Shown here one piece after another: positions 1-6,875 of a DNA stretch of 17,332 nucleotides. A program made the position numbers and the translations under genes. The notes below the pieces were generated by a model. It made no database searches, was not told the origin of the DNA, and saw nothing but the letters and a program-made list of their open reading frames with translations. How positions within the stretch are numbered: the stretch's first letter is position 1; every line of letters starts with the position of its first letter. Source of the DNA: Nitrospira sp. (GTDB lineage: Bacteria; Nitrospirota; Nitrospiria; Nitrospirales; Nitrospiraceae); NCBI GenBank assembly GCA_020697375.1, contig JAJFBJ010000073.1, forward strand, positions 1 through 17,332. Direction: 5' to 3'.

Positions 1-38
1 ATCTTCGGACAGGGGTTCGACTCCCCTCGCCTCCACCA
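1..38 (+). ncRNA. ssrA: tmRNA (ssrA), 3' end only
   Basis: The window opens inside an RNA gene ending in an encoded CCA. A T-arm is visible: the 5-bp stem AGGGG/CCCCT closes the loop TTCGACT. It is followed by the acceptor strand CGCCTCC, the discriminator A and CCA at 36-38. The bases before the T-arm (TCTTCGGAC) and the CGCCTCCACCA ending are typical of bacterial tmRNA rather than an ordinary tRNA, but the 5' half and the tag-peptide reading frame lie outside the window. tmRNA rescues stalled ribosomes together with SmpB. A tRNA with the same 3' half cannot be excluded without the upstream sequence. Confidence 0.82.
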
Positions 39-50
39 AATTATTACCCA

Positions 51-92
51 CCGCCGGTCTCGCTATTGGAGTGTTATTACTGAGACCGGCGG
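51..92. repeat. Perfect 11-bp inverted repeat just downstream of tmRNA
   Basis: CCGCCGGTCTC at 51-61 is the exact reverse complement of GAGACCGGCGG at 82-92, with a 20-base AT-rich loop. It begins 12 bases after the tmRNA CCA, where a transcription terminator would be expected, but no T-run follows the right arm on either strand. It may act as a processing or stability hairpin, or as a non-canonical terminator. Confidence 0.6.
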
Positions 93-361
93 GAAAGTTG
101 CTCCGGTTATTCATTCAGGATGACGTTCACCTGATCCCTTCGCTCTGTTCGGATTGATTGAGATCCGCCTCCCCGGATACAGTCCTCCAGCGATTCAATC
201 TATGTCTGTTCGGTGCAATCCGTGCCTAAACCTTGCACGATGATGCGGTCCGCGCCTCCTGTTTACTCTTCATGAAATTCTATTCATAGGTCCCACGATC
301 CTGCTTGGCGTTTCCTTTTGTGCAAGCAGCGGAGGCATTCATCAGCTTCTGTCTCGTTGGT

Positions 362-387
362 GCGAGTCTTCCGACGGCTCGCTTTTT
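362..387 (+). terminator. Weak terminator-like hairpin with T5 tail
   Basis: GCGAG at 362-366 pairs with CTCGC at 378-382 across an 11-base loop, and TTTTT follows at 383-387. The stem is short, so this is only a possible terminator for read-through from the tmRNA gene. Confidence 0.3.
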
Positions 388-475
388 CAATCTCTCGGAC
401 GTCAATGCTTGAGCATGGTCACGGGTCGTCGCTGCGGCGCCTGCGTTGCGGCGAGCCGTGAGCCATGTCGGCTGG

Positions 476-504
476 TTGCATATGCACAGTCGGCTAAGTA
501 GAAT
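476..504 (+). promoter_or_regulatory. Candidate sigma-70 promoter for the lipoprotein gene
   Basis: TTGCAT at 476-481 and TAGAAT at 499-504 are separated by exactly 17 bases. The -10 matches the consensus at five of six positions; the -35 matches only in its TTG. Transcription would start near 511, leaving a leader of about 45 bases before the ATG at 557. No operator is evident. Confidence 0.45.
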
Positions 505-556
505 GAGTTATCTGTGCTTCGACCCATGGATAACCGCTTACTAGAGGAGGTACCGC

Positions 557-988
557 ATGATTGATTCGAAACGCATCTGGTCGCTGGGGGTAGTGGCAGT
601 AGTATGTGGCGCGCTTTCGGCCTGTACCAGCTTGCCTCAGACCAGCCGCACGGCAACCGTTCACGATATCAAGGTGGAGGAGAAACTTTCGCCCGATAGT
701 CTCTCCGTTCGACCGGGAGACGAAGTCCGGTGGATCAACATGCGGAAACTCGTCGCAATGGTCGACATTCCCAATCTGAAATCCGAGGATCTTTCCTGCC
801 AACGGGGATTTTCAAACTGGATGGGTTCGGTGAGTGAACTGATCGAACTCAAGGCGAACGACACAGCCTCCCTCTGTTTCAAGAAACCCATGGTGATCAA
901 CTACAACGTGCGCGCGGACACATCGCTCGGTGGTGGAAGGCAGATCTTGCCGGGCACCGTTCGAGTCGATAACTCCATGCCCCGGTAA
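557..988 (+). CDS. Lipoprotein with degenerate cupredoxin-like domain
   Basis: A 143-residue predicted lipoprotein. Residues 1-22 form a signal peptide ending in the lipobox LSAC, with the lipidated cysteine at 23, so the protein should be anchored to a membrane facing the periplasm. The ATG has a strong Shine-Dalgarno GAGGAGG at 544-550, six bases upstream. The body (about 40-137) has the pattern of a cupredoxin fold: a strand ending in VRPGDEVRWIN, then a C-terminal strand around Cys107. The histidine and methionine ligands expected for a type-1 copper site are not visible around WIN or after Cys107, so copper binding is doubtful; Cys81 and Cys107 might form a disulfide. It stands alone, with about 370 bases before the next gene. 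The fold assignment is inferred from the pattern, and the role is unknown. Confidence 0.75.
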   Translation: MIDSKRIWSLGVVAVVCGALSACTSLPQTSRTATVHDIKVEEKLSPDSLSVRPGDEVRWINMRKLVAMVDIPNLKSEDLSCQRGFSNWMGSVSELIELKANDTASLCFKKPMVINYNVRADTSLGGGRQILPGTVRVDNSMPR

Positions 989-1362
989 GGGGCGCAGGTC
1001 CGAGAGCAACTGACCCATGCAGGGATAACGAATAGCCCGGCGCATGCTCGACGTTTCATCGCGTTGACCGGCGCCGAGTCATAACCCTATTCCGCTATCA
1101 CCCGCCGGCTATATTCATAATGGCTGGCAATGACACTACGTTGACTTGAGCCGAGCCGGTAAGGCTTGATATGGGGAAATCGCCCGGGCTGGGATCACAG
1201 GGGTGACCAGGAACGGAGCCGCAGTCCGATCGGCAGGCAGAGGCAATCGACCCATCCGCTGTCAAGGATAGGCGGGGCACATGGCAGTTTCGGCGAGAAT
1301 GTAAGGGATACGTTCCCGCGGCCATAAAAGGTTCCGGGACAAAGGACAATGCAGGAGCCATC
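989..1362. other. Intergenic stretch before the trehalose genes
   Basis: No convincing gene is seen. A TTGACT hexamer at 1141-1146 lacks a well-spaced -10. The stretch must hold the promoter and leader of the trehalose cluster, and its last part carries the Shine-Dalgarno AGGAG at 1353-1357, five bases before the ATG at 1363. No riboswitch pattern that I know was recognised. Confidence 0.4.
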
Positions 1363-1995
1363 ATGCGCCTTTCTCTCCGGTTCATCCTTCCTCTCTTGCT
1401 GGTCTTGGGAGTCGTCGCCTATAGCGTCGTGCCGCTGGTCGATTCCCTCACGCTGAAATGGTTCACCCGCGACCTCGAAAGCCGGTCCAAATTGCTGGCC
1501 AGCACGATGGAAGTGCCGCTGTCCGACCTAGTCGCTTCCCGCTCGCGGACCAAGATCTTCGCCTATTTCCACAAGGTCATTCAGGATGAACGATTGTATG
1601 CGCTGGGCTTCTGCGATGCGCAACAACGTCTGCTGTACCAGACCCTGACCTATCCCGATCGATTGTCCTGCGAGAGTTTGGCGCATCTAGCCCCGGGTTC
1701 GTCGGAAGTGGTGAATTTCGCCCAGGGGCCGTTGCACGTGGTTGTGGCGACCATTCAATCAGGGGGCAAGGTCCATGGCCGGCTCATGCTGGTTCACGAC
1801 ATGAGTTTCGTGCACCAGCGCAGTACCGATACGAAGTGGTACCGCCCGAATTGCATCCGGTGGCGCAAGATCTCCATGCGCTGGTGCGCGAGTTGGAAGC
1901 TGACCGCAGGATGCGTGATGAAAGCCAAATCACCTGGAGCCCGACCAGCCTCAAGACAATCTTGCATGAGCATCTCGCAGGCGATGAAGTGTTGA
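1363..1995 (+). pseudogene. Membrane-anchored N-terminal part of trehalose-phosphate synthase, frame-disrupted
   Basis: The frame starts at an ATG with a good Shine-Dalgarno. It encodes a membrane helix (about residues 5-26, LRFILPLLLVLGVV), then about 130 residues that look like an extracytoplasmic sensor-type domain, reaching [14 protein letters not shown] at about residue 158. After that the frame (residues 159-210) turns into arginine- and serine-rich nonsense and stops at 1995. The natural continuation, [20 protein letters not shown], is found directly in another frame from about 1839. In related proteins, as I recall them, the STDTK segment is followed by a second membrane helix and linker before the PELHP segment. 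Here that stretch of very roughly 45-55 codons appears absent, and the frame changes at the join. This is either a real deletion or a sequencing/assembly error. As written, it would yield a membrane protein without its enzyme domain. Confidence 0.7.
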
Positions 1996-3449
1996 TCGTG
2001 TCCAACCGGCAGCCCTATATCCATAACCGGCGCGGACCGAAAATCGAAGTGCAAGTGCCTGCCAGCGGACTGGTTTCCGCACTAGAACCGGTGATGCGGG
2101 CCTGCTCAGGGGTATGGATCGCCCATGGCAACGGATCGGCCGACCGCGACGTGGTGGATAGCCGCGATCACGTGCGGGTACCGCCGGACCATCCCTCCTA
2201 CGACATCCGTCGCATCTGGTTGTCGCCGGATGAGGAATCAGGGTTCTACTACGGGTTTTCGAATGAGGGCCTATGGCCCTTGTGCCACAATGCCCATGTC
2301 CGTCCGACCTTCCGGACGTCCGACTGGGAACAGTATGTCGCAGTCAATCAACGGTTCGCCATGGCCGTGGTCGAAGAAGCGAAGACGGATGATCCTGTGG
2401 TCCTGGTCCAGGATTATCACTTTGCTCTGCTGCCGAAAATGGTGCGTGAAAAGCTGCCGAATGCGACGATCATCATGTTCTGGCATATTCCCTGGCCGAA
2501 CGCTGAAAGCTACGGCATCTGTCCCTGGCGGCAGGAAATTCTGGAGGGATTGCTCGGGAGCAGCATCGTCGGATTCCATACGCGGGAGCATGGGAACCAT
2601 TTTCTCTACTGCATCGACCGTATCCTTGAAGCACGTATCGACCGCGACTCTTCCACTGTCTCGTACGGCGGGCGCCTCACGGCGGTGAACCCATACCCGA
2701 TCTCCATTGAATGGCCGTCACGCTGGCTGGAAAACCAACGGCCGGTGCCCGAATGCCGGACGCATATTCGCGAGCGTCATGCCATGGGGCCAGATCGGCT
2801 GGTAGGAATCGGCGTGGACCGGCTTGACTACACAAAGGGCATCATCGAGCGGTTTCTCGCGGTGGAGCGGCTGTTCGAGTTGCAGCCGGAATGGGTCGGC
2901 AAGTTTTCATTCATCCAAATCGCCGCGCCGAGCCGCACGATCATCGATCAGTACCAGCATTTTCACGATCAGGTTTATTCGCTCGCCGAACGCATCAATA
3001 AGCGGTTCGGCCGTGAAGGATACGAGCCGATCGTCTTGAAAGTGAAGCATCACGAGCCGCCGGATGTGTACGAGTACTATCGGGCTTCCGAGCTGTGCTT
3101 CGTCACGAGCCTCCACGACGGCATGAACCTGGTAGCCAAGGAGTTCATCGCCTCCCGCGACGACGACCAGGGTGTGCTGATCCTCAGCCAGTTCACCGGC
3201 GCGGCTCAAGAACTACCGGAGGCCCTGGTGGTCAATCCTTATGATATGGATCAATGCGCCGCGGCGCTGCACATGGCGCTCTCGATGGCGCCGGAGGAAC
3301 AACGTGCCCGCATGCGGAGCATGCGCGGATTGATTCAGGAGTTCAACGTGTATCGCTGGGCGGGACGCATGCTCATGGACGCCGCGCGTATGCGCCGCCG
3401 CATTCGCGTCATGAAGCAGGTGGGGCAAGCTTCGGGATGGGTCCGCTAG
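1836..3449 (+). CDS. otsA: Alpha,alpha-trehalose-phosphate synthase (GT20), catalytic part
   Basis: OtsA joins UDP-glucose and glucose-6-phosphate to form trehalose-6-phosphate in the cytoplasm. The GT20 core is complete: the beta-strand VLIVSNRQP near residue 52, VQDYH at 191-195, HIPWPN near 217, [10 protein letters not shown] at 326-335, the nucleotide-sugar site [12 protein letters not shown] at 426-437, and [11 protein letters not shown] after it. The start is unresolved. GTG 1836 is the first usable codon in this frame, but it has no ribosome binding site and the frame stays open upstream, so the part was probably once continuous with the membrane-anchored front at 1363. An internal start near ATG 1911, ahead of the catalytic domain, could still give a soluble enzyme. 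otsB begins six bases after the stop, so the two are almost certainly co-transcribed and coupled. Function is confident; whether a functional full-length product is made is not. Confidence 0.9.
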   Translation: MVPPELHPVAQDLHALVRELEADRRMRDESQITWSPTSLKTILHEHLAGDEVLIVSNRQPYIHNRRGPKIEVQVPASGLVSALEPVMRACSGVWIAHGNGSADRDVVDSRDHVRVPPDHPSYDIRRIWLSPDEESGFYYGFSNEGLWPLCHNAHVRPTFRTSDWEQYVAVNQRFAMAVVEEAKTDDPVVLVQDYHFALLPKMVREKLPNATIIMFWHIPWPNAESYGICPWRQEILEGLLGSSIVGFHTREHGNHFLYCIDRILEARIDRDSSTVSYGGRLTAVNPYPISIEWPSRWLENQRPVPECRTHIRERHAMGPDRLVGIGVDRLDYTKGIIERFLAVERLFELQPEWVGKFSFIQIAAPSRTIIDQYQHFHDQVYSLAERINKRFGREGYEPIVLKVKHHEPPDVYEYYRASELCFVTSLHDGMNLVAKEFIASRDDDQGVLILSQFTGAAQELPEALVVNPYDMDQCAAALHMALSMAPEEQRARMRSMRGLIQEFNVYRWAGRMLMDAARMRRRIRVMKQVGQASGWVR

Positions 3450-3455
3450 CATTCC

Positions 3456-4229
3456 ATGCAGCATGCGCTCCGAATGTCCGGCAAACGCGTGCTCGATGGG
3501 GTGGTCGGTCATGACGCGCCGCTCTTCGCATTCGATTTCGACGGCACGCTGGCGCGTATCGTCCAGGATCGGCGCGCCGCGGTCCTCACACAACGCATTC
3601 GGGACGCGTTGTATATCCTGGCCATCAAGGCGCCGACCGCTATCATTTCGGGGCGTTCGCTCTCTGACCTCCGGCCCCGCGTAGAGGGCATTCCGACACA
3701 CCTCGTCGGAAATCACGGCCTTGAAGGACTGCACACCTCGGATCGGGTCATGCATCAGGCGCGGGACTGCTGCCGCACTTGGCTCACCACGGTGCAGAAA
3801 GAGCATCGGCGCCTGACGAGGGCCGGTGTGGAAGTGGAGGATAAGACCTATTCACTGACCTTCCACTATCGTCAAGCCGCCTCCTCACAGGTCGCGCGAG
3901 AAGCGATTTTTCACTTGGCCGCGCTGTTATCCCCCGCGCCGCGGCTGGTGATGGGAAAGGCGGTAGTGAATACCATTCCGCCCGGCAGCCTGCACAAGGG
4001 TTCGGCCATGCTGGAATTAATGCATCAGCTCAACAGCTCATCGGCCATGTATGTCGGCGATGACGATACCGACGAAGACGTCTTTTCTTTGCCGGATGAA
4101 CGCATCGTCACGGTGCGCATCGGCAAAAAAACGACATCCGCCGCACAATTGTATCTGGAGCGGCAGTCCCAGGTCGGCCGGTTGCTGGAGTATCTCACCC
4201 AGGCGCATGGCCGGAGTGCATTGACTTAG
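3456..4229 (+). CDS. otsB: Trehalose-6-phosphate phosphatase
   Basis: OtsB removes phosphate from trehalose-6-phosphate, the second step of the OtsAB pathway. This 257-residue HAD-superfamily protein shows the four motifs: DFDGT at 27-31 (nucleophile Asp27, acid/base Asp29), SGR at 65-67, lysines 168 and 181 around the GSLHKG segment, and the magnesium site GDDDTDED at 201-208. The length matches the bacterial family. The ATG at 3456 lies six bases after otsA and has no clear Shine-Dalgarno, which suggests re-initiation by ribosomes ending otsA; ATG 3474 (residue 7) is an alternative start. The ppk2 gene follows 26 bases downstream, pointing to one transcript for otsA, otsB and ppk2. The assignment is firm. 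Confidence 0.94.
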   Translation: MQHALRMSGKRVLDGVVGHDAPLFAFDFDGTLARIVQDRRAAVLTQRIRDALYILAIKAPTAIISGRSLSDLRPRVEGIPTHLVGNHGLEGLHTSDRVMHQARDCCRTWLTTVQKEHRRLTRAGVEVEDKTYSLTFHYRQAASSQVAREAIFHLAALLSPAPRLVMGKAVVNTIPPGSLHKGSAMLELMHQLNSSSAMYVGDDDTDEDVFSLPDERIVTVRIGKKTTSAAQLYLERQSQVGRLLEYLTQAHGRSALT

Positions 4230-4255
4230 GATTTCTGCACGGAGGAACTTGTGCG

Positions 4256-5077
4256 GTGAAGAATGATTATCGCATCAAGCCCGGCTGCCCGTTCAAGTTG
4301 GATCAAGTCGATCCGGACGATACCGGAGCATACAGGAAAAATGAATCTGCCAAGGCCAGGGCCAAGTCCGCCACGGGAGACCTCATTGCACAGCTCGATC
4401 AATTGCAGGAACGGCTCTATGCCGGCGGGAAGCGGGCGCTTTTGGTCCTGTTGCAGGGCATGGATACGAGCGGAAAGGACGGCACGATCAAACATGTGAT
4501 GTCCGGCGTCAATCCTCAAGGCTGTCGTGTGGCATCGTTCAAGGCCCCGAGCGAGAAGGAACTTGGCTATGACTTTCTCTGGCGCGTCCACCAGGAAGTG
4601 CCGCCGAAGGGCTACATCGGTATCTTTAACCGGTCGCATTATGAAGATGTCTTGATTACATGGGTGCATGGATGGATATCGGAGGAAGTCGTCGCACAGC
4701 GATTCAAGCAGATCAATGAGTTCGAAGAAATGCTGGTGGAGAACGGGACGGCCATGCTTAAGTTGTTCCTGCATATTTCCAAGGACGAGCAAAAAGAGCG
4801 GCTCAACGAGCGTATCCGAAATCCGGAGAAACGGTGGAAGTTCAACAAGGGCGACCTCGAGGAACGTAAATTGTGGGACGATTATATGAAAGCATTCGAG
4901 GGAGTCCTATCAGCGACAAGCACAATACAGGCTCCCTGGCATGTGATTCCGGCGAACCGGAAATGGTACCGCAATCTTGTGGTGGCGGATTTAGTGGTCC
5001 AGGCGCTGACCGCGATGAAACTGTCGTCTCCTTCTGCTCCCAAGGGGATGAACTTCGATAAGCTGAAGCTCGTCTAG
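4256..5077 (+). CDS. ppk2: Polyphosphate kinase 2 family, class III-like
   Basis: PPK2 enzymes transfer phosphate between polyphosphate and nucleotides. The 273-residue sequence has Walker A GMDTSGKDG at 68-76, Walker B FNRSHYED at 124-131, and the lid segment NPEKRWKF at 189-196. The N-terminal FKLDQVDPDDTG and the overall pattern resemble the class III enzymes (Meiothermus ruber type), which phosphorylate AMP and ADP from polyphosphate; class membership is inferred from remembered sequences. The start is GTG 4256, nine bases after GGAGGA at 4241-4246; another GTG at 4251 runs straight into a stop. It sits directly after otsB, so nucleotide regeneration may support trehalose synthesis under stress, which is inference from context. 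Confidence 0.93.
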   Translation: MKNDYRIKPGCPFKLDQVDPDDTGAYRKNESAKARAKSATGDLIAQLDQLQERLYAGGKRALLVLLQGMDTSGKDGTIKHVMSGVNPQGCRVASFKAPSEKELGYDFLWRVHQEVPPKGYIGIFNRSHYEDVLITWVHGWISEEVVAQRFKQINEFEEMLVENGTAMLKLFLHISKDEQKERLNERIRNPEKRWKFNKGDLEERKLWDDYMKAFEGVLSATSTIQAPWHVIPANRKWYRNLVVADLVVQALTAMKLSSPSAPKGMNFDKLKLV

Positions 5078-5142
5078 CTCCCCGTCCTCAGCTACAAGGC
5101 GAGATCTGTCGCCGGTCTTTACTCTCATCAGGGGTACAGAGC

Positions 5143-6006
5143 ATGCCGAAATTATGGTCCGTCATTGTCGGTAGCCTCGCGTGGAGTCTCTGTCCCCTCT
5201 CGGTTCAGGCAGGAGATTTTGAAGGCATCCTCCATATGGTTACTACCCACGCCGCCACCGCCGGGTCGAGTAGCATGGATTGGTATCTCAAGGGGGACAA
5301 GGCTCGGGTGGAAATGTCCCGCGGTGAAGGTCAGGCAAACGTGATGATTTTCGATGCCCGGACCAGGACGATGCAAATGGCGATGCCGGGAAAGAATTCC
5401 TATATGGAAATCAGCATGGGGGGTGAGCGTGGCGAGGATTTAAAGGAGGCACTGGAGAGACAGACCGTCGAGCGCACGGGAAAGACCGATAGGATCGCCG
5501 GCTATCCCTGTGAAATCTGGCGGATCAAAGACAAGGAGAGCAGCAGCTTGAAAAACGACGTCTGTGTGGCGAAGGGATTTGGAAAGGCTGCCACATTTTG
5601 GGTCGACCCGAAGGAGATGCGGCGGTCGTCACAGCCTGGTTGGGTGAAACAGCTGGTTGAGGAGGGAGGGTTCGGGCTGCGGAGCATTCAGTACGATGAA
5701 CAGGGGAAGGAATCATCGCGCATGGAAGTGACGAGCATCGACAAAAAACCCTTGGTCGTAGGCTTATTTGCGTTTCCCGCCGGCTGGACAAAGCAGGACC
5801 TGTCGGCGATGCAAGAGCGGATGAAGGCAGCGCGCGAGCAAAGTGGACAGGCAGGCGAAGATTTCTCCAAAATGATGGAAGAGATGAAGAGCCGCAAGTC
5901 CGGGAAAGGTGGAGTTCCTGATGGCTCAGCTGCACAGCCTGACGCAGCCGAGTTGATCAAAAAATTCGGTGAAATGATGAAGAAGAAACAATCTGGCGGG
6001 CAATAG
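5143..6006 (+). CDS. Secreted DUF4412-type protein
   Basis: A 287-residue protein with a Sec signal peptide (residues 1-23, probable cleavage after VQA). The mature part resembles DUF4412: beta-rich, with a repeated theme of a modified bulk substrate (YLKGDKARVEM, MIFDARTRTMQMAMPGKNSY), a cysteine pair in the middle (GYPCEIW and NDVCVAK), and FAFPAGW closing the domain near residue 210. Residues from about 215 to the end form a charged Lys/Glu/Met-rich tail, likely helical and flexible. AGGGGT at 5130-5135 lies seven to eight bases before the ATG. The fold is related to outer-membrane lipoprotein-carrier-like domains, but no biochemical role is known to me. It follows ppk2 by 65 bases on the same strand and may be part of that transcript. 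Confidence 0.8.
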   Translation: MPKLWSVIVGSLAWSLCPLSVQAGDFEGILHMVTTHAATAGSSSMDWYLKGDKARVEMSRGEGQANVMIFDARTRTMQMAMPGKNSYMEISMGGERGEDLKEALERQTVERTGKTDRIAGYPCEIWRIKDKESSSLKNDVCVAKGFGKAATFWVDPKEMRRSSQPGWVKQLVEEGGFGLRSIQYDEQGKESSRMEVTSIDKKPLVVGLFAFPAGWTKQDLSAMQERMKAAREQSGQAGEDFSKMMEEMKSRKSGKGGVPDGSAAQPDAAELIKKFGEMMKKKQSGGQ

Positions 6007-6156
6007 ACGGATGCATGCGCCTGCATGAAGACATCATCATCGCGATAGTGATCGAGGCAGTAGACGCCATGCGCGGCTTTCCTGATGGCCATCCCTGCTG
6101 TATGGATCGCCATGAAATGTGTTGATCATAAATGTGGCAATGCCAACATTTTCCTA

Positions 6157-6185
6157 TTGACAGGATTTTCCAAGGAGCGTAAGAC
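6157..6185 (+). promoter_or_regulatory. Candidate sigma-70 promoter
   Basis: A perfect TTGACA at 6157-6162 is followed after 17 bases by TAAGAC at 6180-6185, a mediocre -10. An imperfect palindrome (AATGTGGCA at 6131-6139 against TGCCAACATT at 6141-6150, one bulge) lies just upstream and could be an operator. If used, transcription would begin near 6192 and run into the structured region below. Confidence 0.4.
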
Positions 6186-6259
6186 GGATTTGTAGGCTTC
6201 AAGATGGTTCACCGTGACGAGGCGATGGACAGTGCGCGCCTGTTCGGGACACCTCGCCA

Positions 6260-6309
6260 CTCCTCAATCGAGGAGGTTCATGATGGAAGAACTTACGCCG
6301 CCGGACTAA
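6260..6309 (+). promoter_or_regulatory. Shine-Dalgarno hairpin with nine-codon ORF
   Basis: CTCCTC at 6260-6265 pairs perfectly with GAGGAG at 6270-6275 around the tetraloop AATC. The right arm is part of the strong Shine-Dalgarno GAGGAGG (6270-6276), which stands three bases before ATG 6280 and six before ATG 6283. The frame reads MMEELTPPD and stops at 6307-6309. It could be a leader peptide with a masked start or the remnant of a decayed gene; no intact gene follows it on this strand. Confidence 0.35.
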
Positions 6310-6354
6310 GACGGCCCGCAGAGTTGAAGGTGGGTTTTCGTCGGTCGTGCTCGC

Positions 6355-6447
6355 CGGTTCTTCAATGGCTGTGCCTCACGGCACAATCCGATAGACTGGA
6401 TGACAGCCGCTGATAAGCAGAAGAACCGAGAACAGGCACGAGGCACA
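6355..6447 (+). repeat. Nested inverted repeats, possible RNA fold
   Basis: CGGTTCTTC (6355-6363) is the exact reverse complement of GAAGAACCG (6420-6428). Between them TGTGCC (6370-6375) pairs with GGCACA (6380-6385) around a TCAC tetraloop. TGTGCCTC (6370-6377) can alternatively pair with GAGGCACA (6440-6447), which would cross the 9-bp stem as a pseudoknot. The mutually exclusive pairings resemble a switching RNA, but chance cannot be excluded from one sequence. Confidence 0.4.
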
Positions 6448-6558
6448 ACAAGTATCCTGGGATTATGATATCCCCCGACGATAAATCTCATAGCCTTTCC
6501 TCTCGAACGGGTCTTCGGTTCATCACAATTTAATTGCCTTCGGCGTCCCAAGCGCCAT

Positions 6559-6604
6559 CCACGGGCGACCTCCCACCGTAGTGAAGGGTCGCCCGTGGCA
6601 TTTT
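6559..6604 (+). terminator. Terminator-like hairpin
   Basis: CCACGGGCGACC (6559-6570) pairs over 12 bp with GGTCGCCCGTGG (6587-6598) around a 16-base loop. TTTT follows at 6601-6604 on the plus strand. GCGCC (6552-6556) and GGCGC (6606-6610) can extend the stem after an internal loop. It could end a transcript starting at the candidate promoter near 6157; the T-run is short. Confidence 0.55.
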
Positions 6605-6875
6605 GGGCGCCTTCTTTCCAATTGCCATTGATGTTCTTCTCGACACATGGCAAATCAATGCCACTCTGACCATGCATTCGTCATGCGGCCCAGGTTGTGG
6701 TGATATTTGTCCCACTGATCCTGACGTACGAGGTGATGGGTGCGTCTGTTATGCGCTGTTCTCTCCTAGCGGTCGAATACTCGCGGACATGATTCAGTTG
6801 CCGTTGCGCGGCATCGGACATTTCCCAGGCAAGCCAGCATCCGGATGAAGCCCTGAGCATTGGGAGCCGGTGATA

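Larger units (their letters stand above)
39..475. other. Gene-poor stretch between tmRNA and lipoprotein gene
   Basis: Apart from the hairpin at 51-92 and a weak terminator-like site near 362-387 I see nothing that looks coding here. The open frames that cross the area have no ribosome binding site and no recognisable protein motif. No integrase gene and no repeat of the tmRNA 3' end was noticed, although tmRNA genes are common integration sites. Confidence 0.5.
6007..6875. other. 870-base stretch without a convincing protein gene
   Basis: Between the DUF4412 gene and the stop of the phosphodiesterase there is no recognisable protein. The plus-strand frames at 6204-6413 and 6603-6848 lack ribosome binding sites and family signatures. 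What the stretch does hold is a candidate promoter (6157-6185) preceded by an imperfect palindrome (AATGTGGCA/TGCCAACATT around 6131-6150), a Shine-Dalgarno site inside a hairpin (6260-6276), several inverted repeats (6355-6447) and a terminator-like hairpin (6559-6604). Together these suggest a transcribed, possibly non-coding unit. Confidence 0.45.

Noticed and set aside
1..556. Integration (att) site and mobile island at the tmRNA 3' end
   Set aside because: No integrase, no direct repeat of the tmRNA end and no foreign-looking genes were seen downstream within the window.
494..802. Minus-strand open frame of 102 codons over the lipoprotein gene
   Set aside because: It overlaps the well-supported lipoprotein frame on the other strand, has no ribosome binding site and shows no family signature.
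1141..1173. TTGACT at 1141 as a promoter for the trehalose cluster
   Set aside because: The nearest -10-like hexamer (TGATAT) is 21 bases away, too far for a normal promoter.
2125..2688. Plus-strand frame of 187 codons inside otsA
   Set aside because: Its Arg/Ser/Trp-rich composition is the usual look of a shifted frame, and the GT20 motifs all lie in the otsA frame.
3213..3806. Minus-strand frame of 197 codons across the otsA-otsB junction
   Set aside because: It is His/Arg-rich without motifs and covers two genes with clear catalytic residues; it is a shadow of GC-rich coding sequence.
6204..6413. Plus-strand 69-codon frame after the TTGACA promoter
   Set aside because: There is no Shine-Dalgarno, no motif, and the frame passes through the hairpin that carries a better-placed start in another frame.
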